The notes under the pieces were generated by a model. That model searched no databases and was not told the DNA's origin. It saw nothing but the letters and a program-made list of their open reading frames with translations. Below are positions 15,941 to 25,275 of a DNA stretch of 64,000 nt, piece after piece. The position numbers were made by a program, and so were the translations under genes. This DNA comes from Oscillospiraceae bacterium (lineage in GTDB: Bacteria > Bacillota > Clostridia > Oscillospirales > Oscillospiraceae), in the NCBI GenBank assembly GCA_017469795.1, contig JAFUFT010000013.1:19262-83261 (forward strand), written 5' to 3'. Every line of letters starts with the position of its first letter. Within the stretch, counting starts at the first letter, position 1.

Positions 15941-17590
15941 ATGAAGCAGATCAAACTGTTTATTCCTGCACTGTGTCTGAGTCTTGTCGGCAGCTTTCTT
16001 CTGACGCTGTATGGGCCGCTGGAGCTGCTGTTTACCAACCTGGAGGAGTTCCACTTCGGGTTCGATATGCTCTTCCCGCTCCTGCTCCTTCTGTTTGCGG
16101 CTTCCATGATCGCCGCAATGGCAGGGTTTGCGGTGTGCCGTCTGATTTACGCCAGGCTATATGATCTGGCGCTGTGCGCAGCCATGACCGCATTCCTCTG
16201 CACCTACATCCAGGGCATGTTCATGGCGGGCAATCTTCCGCCGCTGGACGGTTCGCCCATCCGCTGGTATCTCTATCACCGGCAGTACGCCCAGTCCATG
16301 CTCCTTTGGCTTGCTGTCGGGATTATGGTATCGCTGGGCGTCCGGTTCCTCCATATGGAACGCATGCGGAAGCTCTTCACCTGGCTCTCCCTGTTTTTTA
16401 CGTCTGTGCTGCTGGTCACTCTGGTGACCGTGGGGATTCAGAACAATGGCTTCGCCCCAAAGCCCGGCATCGCCGTCACCAAGCAGCAAGAGTTCACCAT
16501 GTCCACCCAGGAGAATCTGGTGATCTTTGTGATCGACGCAGCGGACTCCAGGACCTTTTCCGCCATGCTGGAGGAGAATCCATCCTACGGAGAGATGCTG
16601 AAGGATTTCACCTATTATCCCAATACGGTATCCGCCTACCCCTTCACGAAACACGCCATTCCCCAGATGCTGCACGGCCAGTGGTACGAAAACCAGGAGG
16701 ACTTCCTGACCTTCTCCTCGGCGGCGATGGACGCTTCTCCCCTGCTGCAGACTCTCTCAGACGGGAACTGGCGCATGGGTATATATGAGGAGGAGCTGAC
16801 CAGCTTTTACCGCAGCGAAGGACTCAGCCGGTTTGAAAACGTATCCTTTGTCAAGCAGCAGTTTACCAGCCGGAGCAAGGTGCTTGAAAACGAGATCAAG
16901 CTGGTTTGGTTCAAATACTCCCCCTGGCCGCTCAAGCGTCTGACCCGGGTGGAGATGGACCGTTTCAACCAACTCTTGAAGCTGCCGGAGGATGTTTCCT
17001 TGTTCCACACCAACAACCTTGATTTCTATACCGACCTCAACAACATCCCGGTGGAAACCGTTTCGGAGCCCTGTTTCCGCTTTATTCATATTGAAGGCGC
17101 CCATGTTCCCTTCCGGTATGACGAGAACGTAAACCTCATCGACGAATCCGAAGGCAGCTATCCCCAGAATATGGCCTGTGCCATGACCATTGTGCATGCC
17201 TATCTGGATAAGCTGCGGGAGGCGGGCGTCTACGACAACACCGCCATCACCCTCCTGGCCGATCACGGATACGGATATGAGCGGGAGATACCCATTGTGG
17301 GTCGGGGCAATCCGGTTCTGGCTGTCAAGGGACGCGGGGAACAGCATCCTGCCATGGCACGCAGCGAAGCGCCCATCTCCTATGAGGATCTGCAGGAGGC
17401 CTATCAGCGGCTGCTGAAGGGGAAAACCTCCGGAGAAGTGTTCGATGCTAAGGAGGGGCAGATCCGCCCCCGTCGGATCCTGCTCTATCCCTACATGAAG
17501 GAACACATCATGGCGGAGTATATGCAGACCGGACACGCCTTTGATATTGAAACCATGGTCCCCACCGGCAGGGAATATCACGCAAAATGA
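15941..17590 (+). CDS. Membrane protein with extracellular sulfatase/phosphotransferase-like domain
   Basis: The 549-residue protein has about five membrane segments in residues 1-170 and then a large outer domain with the alkaline-phosphatase superfamily pattern. VIFVIDAADSRTF supplies the first metal Asp, AYPFTKHAIPQML the likely Thr nucleophile, FIHIEGAHVPFRYD follows, and LLADHGYG gives the second metal site. Relatives transfer phospho-alcohols to envelope polymers, as LtaS does, or hydrolyse esters; this one is not close enough to call LtaS. Upstream in-frame ATGs lie before the extended -10 promoter. No clear ribosome site precedes 15941. It is a single-gene unit. Confidence 0.8.
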   Translation: MKQIKLFIPALCLSLVGSFLLTLYGPLELLFTNLEEFHFGFDMLFPLLLLLFAASMIAAMAGFAVCRLIYARLYDLALCAAMTAFLCTYIQGMFMAGNLPPLDGSPIRWYLYHRQYAQSMLLWLAVGIMVSLGVRFLHMERMRKLFTWLSLFFTSVLLVTLVTVGIQNNGFAPKPGIAVTKQQEFTMSTQENLVIFVIDAADSRTFSAMLEENPSYGEMLKDFTYYPNTVSAYPFTKHAIPQMLHGQWYENQEDFLTFSSAAMDASPLLQTLSDGNWRMGIYEEELTSFYRSEGLSRFENVSFVKQQFTSRSKVLENEIKLVWFKYSPWPLKRLTRVEMDRFNQLLKLPEDVSLFHTNNLDFYTDLNNIPVETVSEPCFRFIHIEGAHVPFRYDENVNLIDESEGSYPQNMACAMTIVHAYLDKLREAGVYDNTAITLLADHGYGYEREIPIVGRGNPVLAVKGRGEQHPAMARSEAPISYEDLQEAYQRLLKGKTSGEVFDAKEGQIRPRRILLYPYMKEHIMAEYMQTGHAFDIETMVPTGREYHAK

Positions 17591-17594
17591 GGAA

Positions 17595-17625
17595 GGCTCT
17601 CTGAACGAAAACCGTTCAGAGGGCC
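17595..17625. terminator. Convergent terminator hairpin
   Basis: CTCTGAACG and CGTTCAGAG pair around AAAAC, with outer GGC/GCC pairs and GTTTCT after. It follows the sulfatase-like gene and includes the stop codon of the convergent radical-SAM gene. Confidence 0.65.
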
Positions 17626-18629
17626 GTTTCTGTCTCCCGGAATCCGTGAATATCCCACAGCTGTGTTTCCGCAGGCAGGATCCGGATCCGGCGCAGTCCC
17701 AGTTCCTGCTGCAGCAGAATAAGGTTGCGCCGCTTTTGCCCCGCCATCACGGAGACCCGTTTGGGATGCACCGTCAACACCGCAGTTTTTCCGCTCCCGG
17801 GGCCGAGCAGTTCCCTCGCCCGATACAGATACAGCTCTGACAGCACAAGCTCGCCCAGAGCCGGATGGTACGCCCCAGCCACCGCTTCCCCGCCGGAGAG
17901 GTCCTCCGTAGGGTTCAGGCCCAGCCGGATCACCGGGATCTCCGCCGCCAGAAACCTGGCATAGAGATCCGCGCAGAGCGCAACCGCCTCCTCCACCGAC
18001 TGGGGCTGATAATGTCCCTCCTCCATCTGCCGCTCCAGTTCTGTTCCCCGAAGCACTACGGTGGGATAGATCCGCACGCCGTCCGGCCGGAGCCGGATGA
18101 TCTGTTTCGCCGTCTCCCGGGACTCCGCACCGCTGTCCCCGGGAAGGCCGGTCATCATCTGAAGCACTACGGAGAATCCCCACTGCCGCAGTATGGCTAC
18201 CGCCCGGGCCGTGTCCTCCGGCGTGTGGCCCCGTCTGGACAGCGCCAGCACACGCGGATCCATGGACTGGCAGCCAAGCTCCACCGTAGTCACATGATAT
18301 GCCCGGAGGAGTTCACAGATCCGATCGTCGATGGCATCCGGACGGGTGGAAAGGCGGATGGAATCCACCGCTCCAGAAGCCAAAAACGGAGCGGCAGCGG
18401 CCAACAATTCCCGCTGCGTCTCCACGGGCAGGGCCGTGAAGCTGCCGCCATAGAACGCGATTTCGCAGCCCGAGCCTGCTGCAGGAAGGGCGGTCAGGAT
18501 CTGTTCCCGGACCTGATCCGGCGTCACAGGGGTGGTCTTTCCGGAGATCTTCCGCTGGTCGCAGAATACGCACTGATTCGGACAGCCCTCATGGGGAATA
18601 AACAGCGGAATGATTCGGCGTCTGGCCAT
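17616..18629 (-). CDS. Radical SAM protein, Elp3-like without acetyltransferase domain
   Basis: The 337-residue protein has an N-terminal CPNQCVFC cluster (C-x3-C-x2-C) that binds the 4Fe-4S radical-SAM centre, then AFYGGSFTALP and a ELGCQSMD block typical of the Elp3/coproporphyrinogen-oxidase-like radical SAM branch. The histone-acetyltransferase half of Elp3 is absent. In many Clostridia this gene follows rnc, as here; the role is unproven, with RNA modification as one guess. The ATG at 18629 after AAAGGAGC is chosen over one five codons upstream. In other Clostridia smc and ftsY often follow; here the operon ends. Confidence 0.85.
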   Translation of the reverse strand: MARRRIIPLFIPHEGCPNQCVFCDQRKISGKTTPVTPDQVREQILTALPAAGSGCEIAFYGGSFTALPVETQRELLAAAAPFLASGAVDSIRLSTRPDAIDDRICELLRAYHVTTVELGCQSMDPRVLALSRRGHTPEDTARAVAILRQWGFSVVLQMMTGLPGDSGAESRETAKQIIRLRPDGVRIYPTVVLRGTELERQMEEGHYQPQSVEEAVALCADLYARFLAAEIPVIRLGLNPTEDLSGGEAVAGAYHPALGELVLSELYLYRARELLGPGSGKTAVLTVHPKRVSVMAGQKRRNLILLQQELGLRRIRILPAETQLWDIHGFRETETAL

Positions 18630-18650
18630 AAGCGCTCCTTTCAACGCATC

Positions 18651-18674
18651 ACAGGCGGCCTGACGGCCGCCTGT
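18651..18674. terminator. Intergenic hairpin between rnc and the radical SAM gene
   Basis: ACAGGCGGCC pairs with GGCCGCCTGT around TGAC. The T tract follows only on the plus strand, opposite to the genes. On the minus strand it is a hairpin without a U run, so it may be an RNA-stability element or partial attenuator. Confidence 0.45.
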
Positions 18675-18676
18675 TT

Positions 18677-19363
18677 TTATGCCTGTTCTTCCGGGAACAG
18701 GCGGATCATGGCCGCTTTGGCCGCCTCCTGCTCCGCCCGTTTTTTACTGCTGCCCGCACCGGAACCAACCACCTGCCCGTTGAGGCTGACCTCCACGGTA
18801 AAGGATTTGTTATGGTCAGGACCGGAGGAGCCCGTCAGTGCATAAGAGATCACCTGATCCCGGCTGCGCTGGACGAGTTCCTGGAATCTCGTTTTGTAAT
18901 CCCGGTTGCCGGAGGTCACAGGCTCCTTCTCCAGAATAAACCGCCGGATGATGTCCCGGGGGACATCCATTCCGCCGTCGAGATAGGAGGCCGCCAGCAC
19001 TGCTTCCACCGCGTCGGCAAGCATGGAAGGCCGGTGGCTGCCGCCGCCGTGGCTTTCCCCATGTCCGAGCCGCAGCACCTCGCCGAGCTGAAGCCGCGCC
19101 GCCACCTCTGCAAGACTCTTTTCACAAACCAGTTCCGCCCGGATCTTTGTCAGTTCCCCCTCCGGCTTGTCCGGATGGGTGGTATACAGGTGTTCCGCCA
19201 CGACCACGCCAAGGATTGCGTCCCCGAGGAACTCCAGCCGTTCGTTGCTGGTCTCTCCCTCCCGCCTGTGTTCGTTGGCATAGGAACTGTGTGTCAGTGC
19301 GTTGAGGAGCAGGTCCTTGTTTTGAAAGGTATATCCAAGTCTTGCTTCAAACGCTGAATACAA
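18677..19363 (-). CDS. rnc: Ribonuclease III
   Basis: The enzyme cuts double-stranded RNA in rRNA maturation and turnover. The signature NERLEFLGDAIL is present with its Glu/Asp pair. The second acidic cluster is ADAVEAVL, and a C-terminal dsRNA-binding domain (KTRFQELVQRSR onward) is complete. I choose the TTG at 19363 because AAAGGAG lies 8 nt upstream. The in-frame ATG at 19387, eight codons earlier, has no ribosome site and lies inside plsX. The product is 228 residues (236 if the ATG is used). Confidence 0.93.
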   Translation of the reverse strand: MYSAFEARLGYTFQNKDLLLNALTHSSYANEHRREGETSNERLEFLGDAILGVVVAEHLYTTHPDKPEGELTKIRAELVCEKSLAEVAARLQLGEVLRLGHGESHGGGSHRPSMLADAVEAVLAASYLDGGMDVPRDIIRRFILEKEPVTSGNRDYKTRFQELVQRSRDQVISYALTGSSGPDHNKSFTVEVSLNGQVVGSGAGSSKKRAEQEAAKAAMIRLFPEEQA

Positions 19364-19376
19364 ATCACTCTCTCCT

Positions 19377-20405
19377 TTACGCTTCATCCGTCGTCTTGGG
19401 AATCGTCATCTTGTCCATGTTTGCCGCGATGGCGTCACAAACACCGGTCTCCACGCAGATCTTCGCCTGCCGGATGGCGTTCATCATGGCGTAATCGTCC
19501 GAGGAGCCGTGGGCCTTGACCACAGGCTTCTGCACACCCAGGAACATGGAGCCGCCCACCTCCCGGGAATCCAGGACCTTCTTGAAGTCATTGACACCGC
19601 TTTTGCAGAGCAGGTAGCCGATCTTGGTACCAAGGTTCTTTTGGAACATGGCCTTGAGCTGATGGGCCATAAAGATCGCGGTACCCTCAATGCTCTTGAT
19701 CATGATATTGCCGGTATACCCGTCGCAGACCACCACGTCCGCGCCGCCCAGCGGCACGTCCCGGGCCTCGATATTCCCGATGAAATTCAAATGGCCGCTT
19801 TCGCCCGCCTTCTTGAGCAGCTGATGGGCCTGCTTCTGAAGCTCCGGCCCCTTTTCCTCCTCCGCGCCGTTGTTGAGCAGTCCCACCCGGGGATTTTCAA
19901 TCCCGAGATACTTCTCCGCGTAGAAGGAGCCCATAAATGCAAACTGCAGCAGATATTCCGGCGTGCACTCATTGTTCGCACCCGCGTCCACGATCACGCA
20001 CTGTCCCTTTTCCGTGGGGCAGACCGGCGACAGCGCTGCCCGGCGGATCCCCTTGATCCGGCCCGCCACCACAGAGGCCACCGTCAGAAGTGCTCCGGTA
20101 TTGCCGGCGGACACGAACGCGTCCCCTCCGTTCCCCAGGAGCTTCGCACCGACCATCATGGAGGTATCTTTGGCCCGAAGCACCTTGGCAGGGGGTTCGC
20201 TCATGCCGTATACCTCCGACGCGAACGCGATCTCCACACCCGGGGGAAGCGTATCGATCCCCTCCTCCCGAAGGCACTCGAGAATGCGGTCGCTCTGGCC
20301 TACCAGAACGATCTCCACACCGTAATTCTGTGCAGCGGCTATGGCGCCGAGCACCGGAGCCTTGGGGGCGTTGTCGCCGCCCATGGCGTCTACAATGATC
20401 TTCAT
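19377..20405 (-). CDS. plsX: Phosphate acyltransferase PlsX
   Basis: The 342-residue enzyme converts acyl-ACP to acyl-phosphate at the first step of phosphatidic acid synthesis. The N-terminal IIVDAMGGDNAP is diagnostic; SAGNTGALL and DGYTGNI are further family blocks. The start overlaps the trmFO stop by 4 bp (ATGA), showing coupling. No acpP or fab genes lie between plsX and rnc, unlike some Firmicutes. Confidence 0.96.
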   Translation of the reverse strand: MKIIVDAMGGDNAPKAPVLGAIAAAQNYGVEIVLVGQSDRILECLREEGIDTLPPGVEIAFASEVYGMSEPPAKVLRAKDTSMMVGAKLLGNGGDAFVSAGNTGALLTVASVVAGRIKGIRRAALSPVCPTEKGQCVIVDAGANNECTPEYLLQFAFMGSFYAEKYLGIENPRVGLLNNGAEEEKGPELQKQAHQLLKKAGESGHLNFIGNIEARDVPLGGADVVVCDGYTGNIMIKSIEGTAIFMAHQLKAMFQKNLGTKIGYLLCKSGVNDFKKVLDSREVGGSMFLGVQKPVVKAHGSSDDYAMMNAIRQAKICVETGVCDAIAANMDKMTIPKTTDEA

Positions 20406-21736
20406 AGGTCGCTCCTTCCGCGGTCCCGAAGCCGGGCCGCAATTTGATCAATGGTCTCCAGAGACCGTTGGGAAACCGCTAAATACCGATCGTGTTTTTT
20501 TCCTTTGAATTTATAATTCAGCTGGTCAATGATTCCAAAGTTCACGTTCATGGGCTGGAACTTCATGACCGTTGGGTCAGAGATGTACGCCGCCAGGGCG
20601 CCGATTGCCGTCCAGGTGGGGAACGCGGCGGGAGGCTCTTTGAGGATCCGCAGTCCCAGCTCTGTTGCCGCGAGAAAACCGGAAGCGGCAGATTCCACAT
20701 ATCCCTCCACGCCGGTCATCTGCCCGGCAAAGGCGATCATGGGATCCTTTTTCGCCGCGTATGTACTGTCCAGCAGTCGGGGCGAATCCAGATAGGTGTT
20801 CCGGTGCATCACGCCGTAGCGCAGATACTCTGCATGCCGGAGGGCGGGGATCATGGAAAATACCCGTTTCTGTTCCGGCCATTTCAGATGCGTCTGGAAT
20901 CCAACGATATTATAGATGCTGCCCTGGGCGTTGTCCTTGCGGAGCTGTACCACCGCATAGGGCTCCCTGCCGGTTTTCGGATCCTTGAGTCCCACCGGCT
21001 TCAGAGGCCCGTAGCGCAGGGTATTGATCCCCCGGCGGGCCATGACCTCCACGGGCATACAGCCTTCAAAGACCATTTTGTCTTCAAAGCCGTGGACCTC
21101 CGCTTCTTCTGCGGAAGCCAGCTCCTGTACGAAGGCAAGATACTCCGCCTCATTCATGGAGCAGTTTACATAATCTGCCGTCCCCTTGTCGTACCGGGAG
21201 GCAAACCAGCAGTGATCCATATCCAGAGACTCAAAGCTCACCAGCGGAGCGGCCGCGTCAAAGAAGTTCAGTCCTTTGGCCCCTCCGAAGTATTCCACAA
21301 TGGCGTCAGCCATGGCGTCAGAGGTCAGCGGGCCGGTGGCAATCACTGCGGGTCCCGGTGGCACGGACGTGCGTTCCTCATGGGCCACCGTGATATTGGG
21401 GTGAGACTCCAGCGCCTCGGTGATCGTTCTGGCAAAGGCGACCCGATCCACCGCCAGTGCGCCGCCGGCTTCCACGCGGTTTTTCTCCGCGCTGTCCATA
21501 ATGAGGCTGCCCAGATGCCGGAGTTCCTCCTTCAGAAGCCCTACTGCGTTGGCCAGCGAGTCCCCCCGCAGAGAATTGGAGCAAACCAGTTCTCCAAAGA
21601 GATCCGAGCTGTGGGCCGGCGTCTTTTTATCCGGCTTCATCTCCACCAGAAGGACCTTCAGGCCGAGCTTTGCCAACTGCCATGCGGCTTCGCTGCCGGC
21701 CAGTCCGGCGCCGATGACGGTCACATCTTGGTTCAT
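20402..21736 (-). CDS. trmFO: Folate-dependent tRNA (uracil-54) methyltransferase
   Basis: The 444-residue FAD protein makes ribothymidine at position 54 of tRNA with methylenetetrahydrofolate. The N-terminal VIGAGLAGSEAAWQLA is the FAD loop. The TrmFO blocks SDLFGELVCSNSLRG and the C-terminal NVNFGI are present. It overlaps topA by 4 bp, the same coupling as with plsX downstream. The order topA-trmFO is common in Firmicutes. Confidence 0.96.
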   Translation of the reverse strand: MNQDVTVIGAGLAGSEAAWQLAKLGLKVLLVEMKPDKKTPAHSSDLFGELVCSNSLRGDSLANAVGLLKEELRHLGSLIMDSAEKNRVEAGGALAVDRVAFARTITEALESHPNITVAHEERTSVPPGPAVIATGPLTSDAMADAIVEYFGGAKGLNFFDAAAPLVSFESLDMDHCWFASRYDKGTADYVNCSMNEAEYLAFVQELASAEEAEVHGFEDKMVFEGCMPVEVMARRGINTLRYGPLKPVGLKDPKTGREPYAVVQLRKDNAQGSIYNIVGFQTHLKWPEQKRVFSMIPALRHAEYLRYGVMHRNTYLDSPRLLDSTYAAKKDPMIAFAGQMTGVEGYVESAASGFLAATELGLRILKEPPAAFPTWTAIGALAAYISDPTVMKFQPMNVNFGIIDQLNYKFKGKKHDRYLAVSQRSLETIDQIAARLRDRGRSDL

Positions 21737-23994
21737 GACGTCTCCTCCGCTTTCTTTTTCGCAGCGGTTTTCTTCGTAGTTTTCGTGGTTTTCGTGGTTT
21801 TTCTGGCTGTTTTCCCAGAGGACGTTTTCTTAGACGCGCTCTTTTTTGCCTCCGTCTTTTCCGCAGGCTTAGCCGCCTCGTCCTCCTGCTTCTTCTTGCG
21901 GTAGCCGGGACGCTTTTCCTCCGGCGTGAAGTTTTCGCACTTTTCATTGATACAGAAGGTGCGTTTCTGCCCCTTGCCGGATTTCTTAAACAGAGTCTGT
22001 CCGCAATAGGGGCAATCCTCCGCCGTGGGAACATCCCAGGTCATAAAGCCGCAGTCCTTACCCTTCTCACAGGCGTAATAGGCATATCCCTTCTGGCTCT
22101 TTCGCTTAAGCATGCCGCTGCCGCACTGGGGACACCGGCCGGGCATCCGTTCCGCCAGAGGCTTGGTGTTTTTGCACTCGGGGAATCCCGGGCACGCCAG
22201 GAACCGGCCAAACCGGCCGATCTTAATGACCATATTCCGGCCGCAGACCTCGCAGATCTCGTCCGTAACCTCGTCAGGCACCTTCAGGCGGATGCCCTCC
22301 AGCGCAGTTTCCGCCTCCTCCAGTTCCCGGTGGAAATCCCGGTAGAAGTCGGACAGCACGTCTTTCCAGTAGGCTTTGCCCTCTTCCACCTGATCCAGAC
22401 GTTCCTCCATATGGGCGGTAAACGTCACGTCGATGACATCGGTAAAACGCTCCTTCATTAGTCCTGTGACCACCTCTCCCAGAGGCGTGGGACTCAGGCG
22501 CTTGTCCTGCTTGATCACATATTCCCGGTCCAGGATCGTAGAAACGGTCGCCGCATAGGTGCTGGGCCGTCCCACACCCTTCTCCTCCATGGCCTTGACC
22601 AGCGTGGCCTCGGTGAATCTGGCCGGGGGCTGGGTAAAGTGCTGGAGCTTTTCCTGTCCGGTGCACTGGAGGGTTTCATCCTCCTTTAAATCGGGAAGTG
22701 GCGTGCTTTTCTCCTCTTCCTCGTCATCCCGGCCCTCTTCATAGACCGCCAGGAACCCGGGGAACCTCACTGCCTGATGATTCGCCCGGAACACGTGTCC
22801 CGCCGCTGTCACATCAATGGACAGCGAATCGTATACCGCATTGGCCATCTGAGAAGCCACAAAACGGCTCCAGACCAGCCGGTAGAGCTTATACTGTTCC
22901 GCCGTGAGACTGCCGCGGATGGAGTCCGGATCCAAATTCACATTGCTGGGGCGGATCGCTTCATGGGCGTCCTGGGCGGCGTTCTTTGTTTTGTAGCGCC
23001 GGGGCGAAGAATAGTAGTCCCTGCCGTACCGGTTCGTAATAAAGCTGCCTGCGGCGGCCAGCGCCTCTTCAGACAGGCGCAGAGAATCGGTACGCATATA
23101 GGTGATGAGGCCGACGGTGCCTTCTCCGGCCACGTCGATGCCCTCATAGAGCTGCTGAGCAACCGCCATGGTGCGCCGCGGCGTCATACCCAACTTCCGG
23201 GACGCCTCCTGCTGCAGCGTTGAGGTGATAAACGGAGGCGCGGGCGAACGCTTTTTCTCCGAGCGTTTGACCGCAGTCACCCGGAACGAGGCGCCGGAAA
23301 TATCCGCCAGGATCTGATCTACCTGCTTTTCGTTATGAAGGTCCCGCTTCCGGGTATCTCCATAATAGCGGGCCGTAAACTTTCCCGGTCCGGCCAGCCG
23401 CTGGAGCTCCACGTCGAGGGTCCAGTACTCCTCAGGCTGGAAGGCGCGGATTTCCTCCTCCCGGTCCACCACAAGACGGGTGGCCACGGACTGGACCCGG
23501 CCGGCACTCAGGCCCCGGCGCACCTTCTTCCACAGCAGCGGAGAGAGCTGATATCCCACGATCCGGTCCAGAATCCGCCGGGCCTGCTGGGCGTCCACCA
23601 GATCCATATCGATGGAACGGGGCGCCTGGATGCTGCTGCTGACCACGTTTTTAGTGATCTCATTGAATGTCACCCGGTGCGTGGTCTCATCCGGCAGATC
23701 CAGCAGATATTTCAGATGCCAGGAGATGGCTTCGCCCTCCCGATCCGGGTCAGTCGCGAGGAAAACCTCCCGGCTGTTTTTTGCCGCGGACTTCAGCTCG
23801 GAGATGATGCTCTCCTTTCCCTTCATGGGGACGTACTGGGGCTCAAAGTCATGCTCGATGTCCACCCCGAGCTTGCTCTTGGGCAGATCCCGCAGATGGC
23901 CCATACAGGCCTTGACCGTATAATCCGATCCCAGGTATTTTCCAATGGTCTTTGCTTTTGCCGGTGACTCGACAATGACAAGGTTCTTCGCCAT
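21733..23994 (-). CDS. topA: DNA topoisomerase I
   Basis: The 753-residue type IA enzyme relaxes negative supercoils. The TOPRIM domain (LVIVESPAKAKTIGKYLG; ATDPDREGEAISWHL) leads. The active-site Tyr lies in GLITYMRTDSLRLS. Three zinc-ribbon-like modules follow (CEVCG...CPGFPEC, CPQCG...CEKGKDC, CPYCG...CINEKC). The protein ends with a tail of about 50 residues dominated by Lys, Thr, Ser and Ala, a likely DNA-binding extension. It is preceded closely by dprA, a common pairing. Confidence 0.96.
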   Translation of the reverse strand: MAKNLVIVESPAKAKTIGKYLGSDYTVKACMGHLRDLPKSKLGVDIEHDFEPQYVPMKGKESIISELKSAAKNSREVFLATDPDREGEAISWHLKYLLDLPDETTHRVTFNEITKNVVSSSIQAPRSIDMDLVDAQQARRILDRIVGYQLSPLLWKKVRRGLSAGRVQSVATRLVVDREEEIRAFQPEEYWTLDVELQRLAGPGKFTARYYGDTRKRDLHNEKQVDQILADISGASFRVTAVKRSEKKRSPAPPFITSTLQQEASRKLGMTPRRTMAVAQQLYEGIDVAGEGTVGLITYMRTDSLRLSEEALAAAGSFITNRYGRDYYSSPRRYKTKNAAQDAHEAIRPSNVNLDPDSIRGSLTAEQYKLYRLVWSRFVASQMANAVYDSLSIDVTAAGHVFRANHQAVRFPGFLAVYEEGRDDEEEEKSTPLPDLKEDETLQCTGQEKLQHFTQPPARFTEATLVKAMEEKGVGRPSTYAATVSTILDREYVIKQDKRLSPTPLGEVVTGLMKERFTDVIDVTFTAHMEERLDQVEEGKAYWKDVLSDFYRDFHRELEEAETALEGIRLKVPDEVTDEICEVCGRNMVIKIGRFGRFLACPGFPECKNTKPLAERMPGRCPQCGSGMLKRKSQKGYAYYACEKGKDCGFMTWDVPTAEDCPYCGQTLFKKSGKGQKRTFCINEKCENFTPEEKRPGYRKKKQEDEAAKPAEKTEAKKSASKKTSSGKTARKTTKTTKTTKKTAAKKKAEETS

Positions 23995-24012
23995 GTTGTT
24001 CCTCCGATGTAA

Positions 24013-25257
24013 TTACTCGATATTCAGATCAAAGCGTTTGCCGGGCTGTTGGATCACAAAGCCCTTGACCTCCAGCAGCGTCAGAGACGCCAGGACCCGT
24101 GCCGCCGGCATCCCGCTCTCCGCAATGATGTCATCCACGTGCTTCTGTCCCGGACGGAGCAACTCCACCAATACCAGCTCATCCTCCGTCAGTTGATCTT
24201 TGATCCGCTGTAGGTCAATATAATTCCTCTTTCCGGCATTGTCAATTCTTTTTTCCGAATTTGATTCGGCTGGACCTGCTTCGGAGGAAGTTATTTCCTG
24301 TTTTTCCGGTTTATAAATGTACTTTGCATCCTGGGGCGAAAGAGTGAGCTGTTCCCCGGTGTTTCTGCGGCGGATCCGGTCCGGAAACCGGGCCTGATAG
24401 CACTGCACCACGTCCCAGCCGCAGGTAGCCAGCATGGCCCCCTCCTGCAGCAGAAGATTACTCCCTTCACAGGCCTCCAGCCCGACATTCCCCGGCACCG
24501 CAAACACATCTCTCCCCTGCTCCATGGCAAGATCCGCCGTGATCAGGCTGCCGCTCTTCTTTGCGGCCTCCACCACCAGGACCGCCAGGCTCAGGCCGCT
24601 CATGATCCGGTTTCTCCGGGGAAAGTTGGTGCCAAGCGGCTTTGTTCCGGGTACAAATTCGCTGATCAGGCAGCCCTGCCGGATCACGTCCGCATAGAGG
24701 TTCTTCGCCTCATAAGGATAGACAATATCCAGGCCGTTTCCCAGCACGGCCGCCACCGGAGCGCCGGTGCTCAGCGCGCCTTCCAGGGCAAGGGAATCAA
24801 TCCCTCTGGCGGCGCCGGAAATCACCACGCCGCCGCAGGCACCGATCTGGCACCCCATTTTCTTGGCCGTGGCAAGGCCGTAGGCGCTCGCCTTTCTGGC
24901 GCCGACCACCGCAACGGCGGGCAGCTGGTCGAAGGGCAACAGCGTACCTTTATAATATAGTACCGGAGGTGGATTCTCAATGGACAGAAGCCGCCTCGGA
25001 TATGCCGCATCCTGCATGGTCAGAATCCGGATCTGTTGCCGGGCGCAGTCCTCAAGCACCTGGTCCGCTCTTCTCAGATCCCGCTTCTCCAGTGCGTCCA
25101 GCTCCTGCCGGTTCAAGCCACCTACCCTGCCTAATGCCTCCCGGTCCGCCAGAAAGATCTCTTCCGGTCCTTCAAATCCACGGATCAGGCGCAGCTGGGA
25201 CGCCAGCGATAACCCGGGAATATTTGTCAGCCAGATCCAATATCGCAGCTGAGACAT
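24013..25257 (-). CDS. dprA: DNA-processing protein DprA
   Basis: The 414-residue protein loads RecA on incoming single-stranded DNA in natural transformation. The Rossmann-like DprA core has VVGARKASAYG, SGAARGIDSLALEGAL, GNGLDIVYPYE, SEFVPGTKPL and FPRRNRIMSGLS. The C-terminus has the DprA winged-helix domain, separated from the core by a Ser/Glu/Lys-rich linker. AAGGAGG precedes the ATG. No com genes are in the window. Confidence 0.95.
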   Translation of the reverse strand: MSQLRYWIWLTNIPGLSLASQLRLIRGFEGPEEIFLADREALGRVGGLNRQELDALEKRDLRRADQVLEDCARQQIRILTMQDAAYPRRLLSIENPPPVLYYKGTLLPFDQLPAVAVVGARKASAYGLATAKKMGCQIGACGGVVISGAARGIDSLALEGALSTGAPVAAVLGNGLDIVYPYEAKNLYADVIRQGCLISEFVPGTKPLGTNFPRRNRIMSGLSLAVLVVEAAKKSGSLITADLAMEQGRDVFAVPGNVGLEACEGSNLLLQEGAMLATCGWDVVQCYQARFPDRIRRRNTGEQLTLSPQDAKYIYKPEKQEITSSEAGPAESNSEKRIDNAGKRNYIDLQRIKDQLTEDELVLVELLRPGQKHVDDIIAESGMPAARVLASLTLLEVKGFVIQQPGKRFDLNIE

Positions 25258-25275
25258 AATTGCCGCCTCCTTGGT

